Of a DNA stretch of 64,000 bases, positions 63,951 to 64,000 are shown piece by piece. The notes under the pieces are model-generated. The model worked only from the letters and a program-made list of their open reading frames with translations, was not told where the DNA came from and made no database searches. How positions within the stretch are numbered: position 1 is the first letter of the stretch; each line of letters opens with the position of its first letter. Origin of the DNA: QWPN01 sp964545915 (GTDB taxonomy: Bacteria > Planctomycetota > Planctomycetia > Pirellulales > UBA1268); contig CAZJHQ010000004.1 in the NCBI GenBank assembly GCA_964545915.1, forward strand, positions 34,305-98,304. Reading direction: 5' to 3'. Both the position numbers and the translations under genes were made by a program.

Positions 63951-64000
63951 CCAAGAAGCCCCGGGTGGAAACCCGGGGACACCGGGCATGAAAACCATCC
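63951..64000. repeat. Dispersed double-hairpin repeat, copy A5 (cut by window end)
   Basis: Begins 173 nt after copy A4 in tandem and continues past the window edge. Confidence 0.75.

Noticed and set aside
63723..63998. Short frames with a repeated GVPGFPPGASW peptide at all double-hairpin repeats (also 2380-2730 and 60159-60518)
   Set aside because: They are translations of the hairpin repeat; no start context and the same peptide appears only because the repeat does.

Overview
The window is GC-rich (roughly 65-70% by eye) and looks like a chromosome of a planctomycete (phylum Planctomycetota, probably Pirellulales; the order is an inference). Family hallmarks seen directly: two DUF1559 pilin-like proteins, a BBP7-type outer-membrane barrel, LExR-type N-terminal motifs on giant surface proteins, PEP-CTERM tails, a PVC-type CxxCH heme protein, an ECF sigma factor next to a WD40 Ser/Thr kinase, a ThuA protein and a TIGR03067-like gene.

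Layout. 1-2.6 kb: MacB/LolD-type ABC exporter (ATPase plus FtsX permease, cut by the window edge). 3.1-15 kb: surface proteins, namely a BBP7 barrel, a 2646-residue lipase/RTX/FG-GAP protein, and a PEP-CTERM protein fused in frame to a PqaA-like domain. 15.4-20.5 kb: coupled operon ECF sigma factor, WD40 kinase, DUF1559 pilin. 21-28 kb: DinB-like protein, CBM6 plus heme protein, MarR plus FAD monooxygenase/halogenase-like enzyme, ThuA. 28-33 kb: a TIGR03067-like gene broken by three frameshifts, then a four-gene overlapping operon (STAS-domain fusion, permease, ATPase, binding protein). 33.5-35 kb: aquaporin, arsenate reductase and DUF6428 without an arsR. 35.2-36.1 kb: protoglobin and Rrf2 remnants truncated head to head. 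36.5-40.6 kb: TerB-like protein, DUF1559 protein, and an HTH/PBP regulator coupled to a solitary binding lipoprotein. 41-44.5 kb: a broken and an intact NlpC/P60-like gene, a CBS fragment and a polyhydroxyalkanoate-depolymerase-type esterase.

44.5-58.6 kb is accessory DNA full of remnants: pieces of a plasmid-type gene cluster, two copies of a AAA+ ATPase tail, IS91-like and ISL3-like transposase ends, two internally deleted tyrosine recombinases, and a chimeric anti-sigma/HExxH ORF. Intact surface genes (beta-strand-repeat PEP-CTERM protein with one frameshift, an LRR-like repeat protein, a delta-60 repeat protein, a second PEP-CTERM protein) and an esterase lie among them. This region ends at an initiator tRNA-fMet gene (minus strand) whose 3' end and downstream terminator are duplicated, which marks the tRNA as a probable integration hotspot.

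58.8-64 kb returns to core genes: a squalene-cyclase-fold repeat protein, trmL, ispG and rimO, separated by a family of about 175-bp intergenic repeats that carry two 8-bp-stem hairpins each. Across the window, many neighbouring genes overlap by 1-17 nt, so translational coupling is common.
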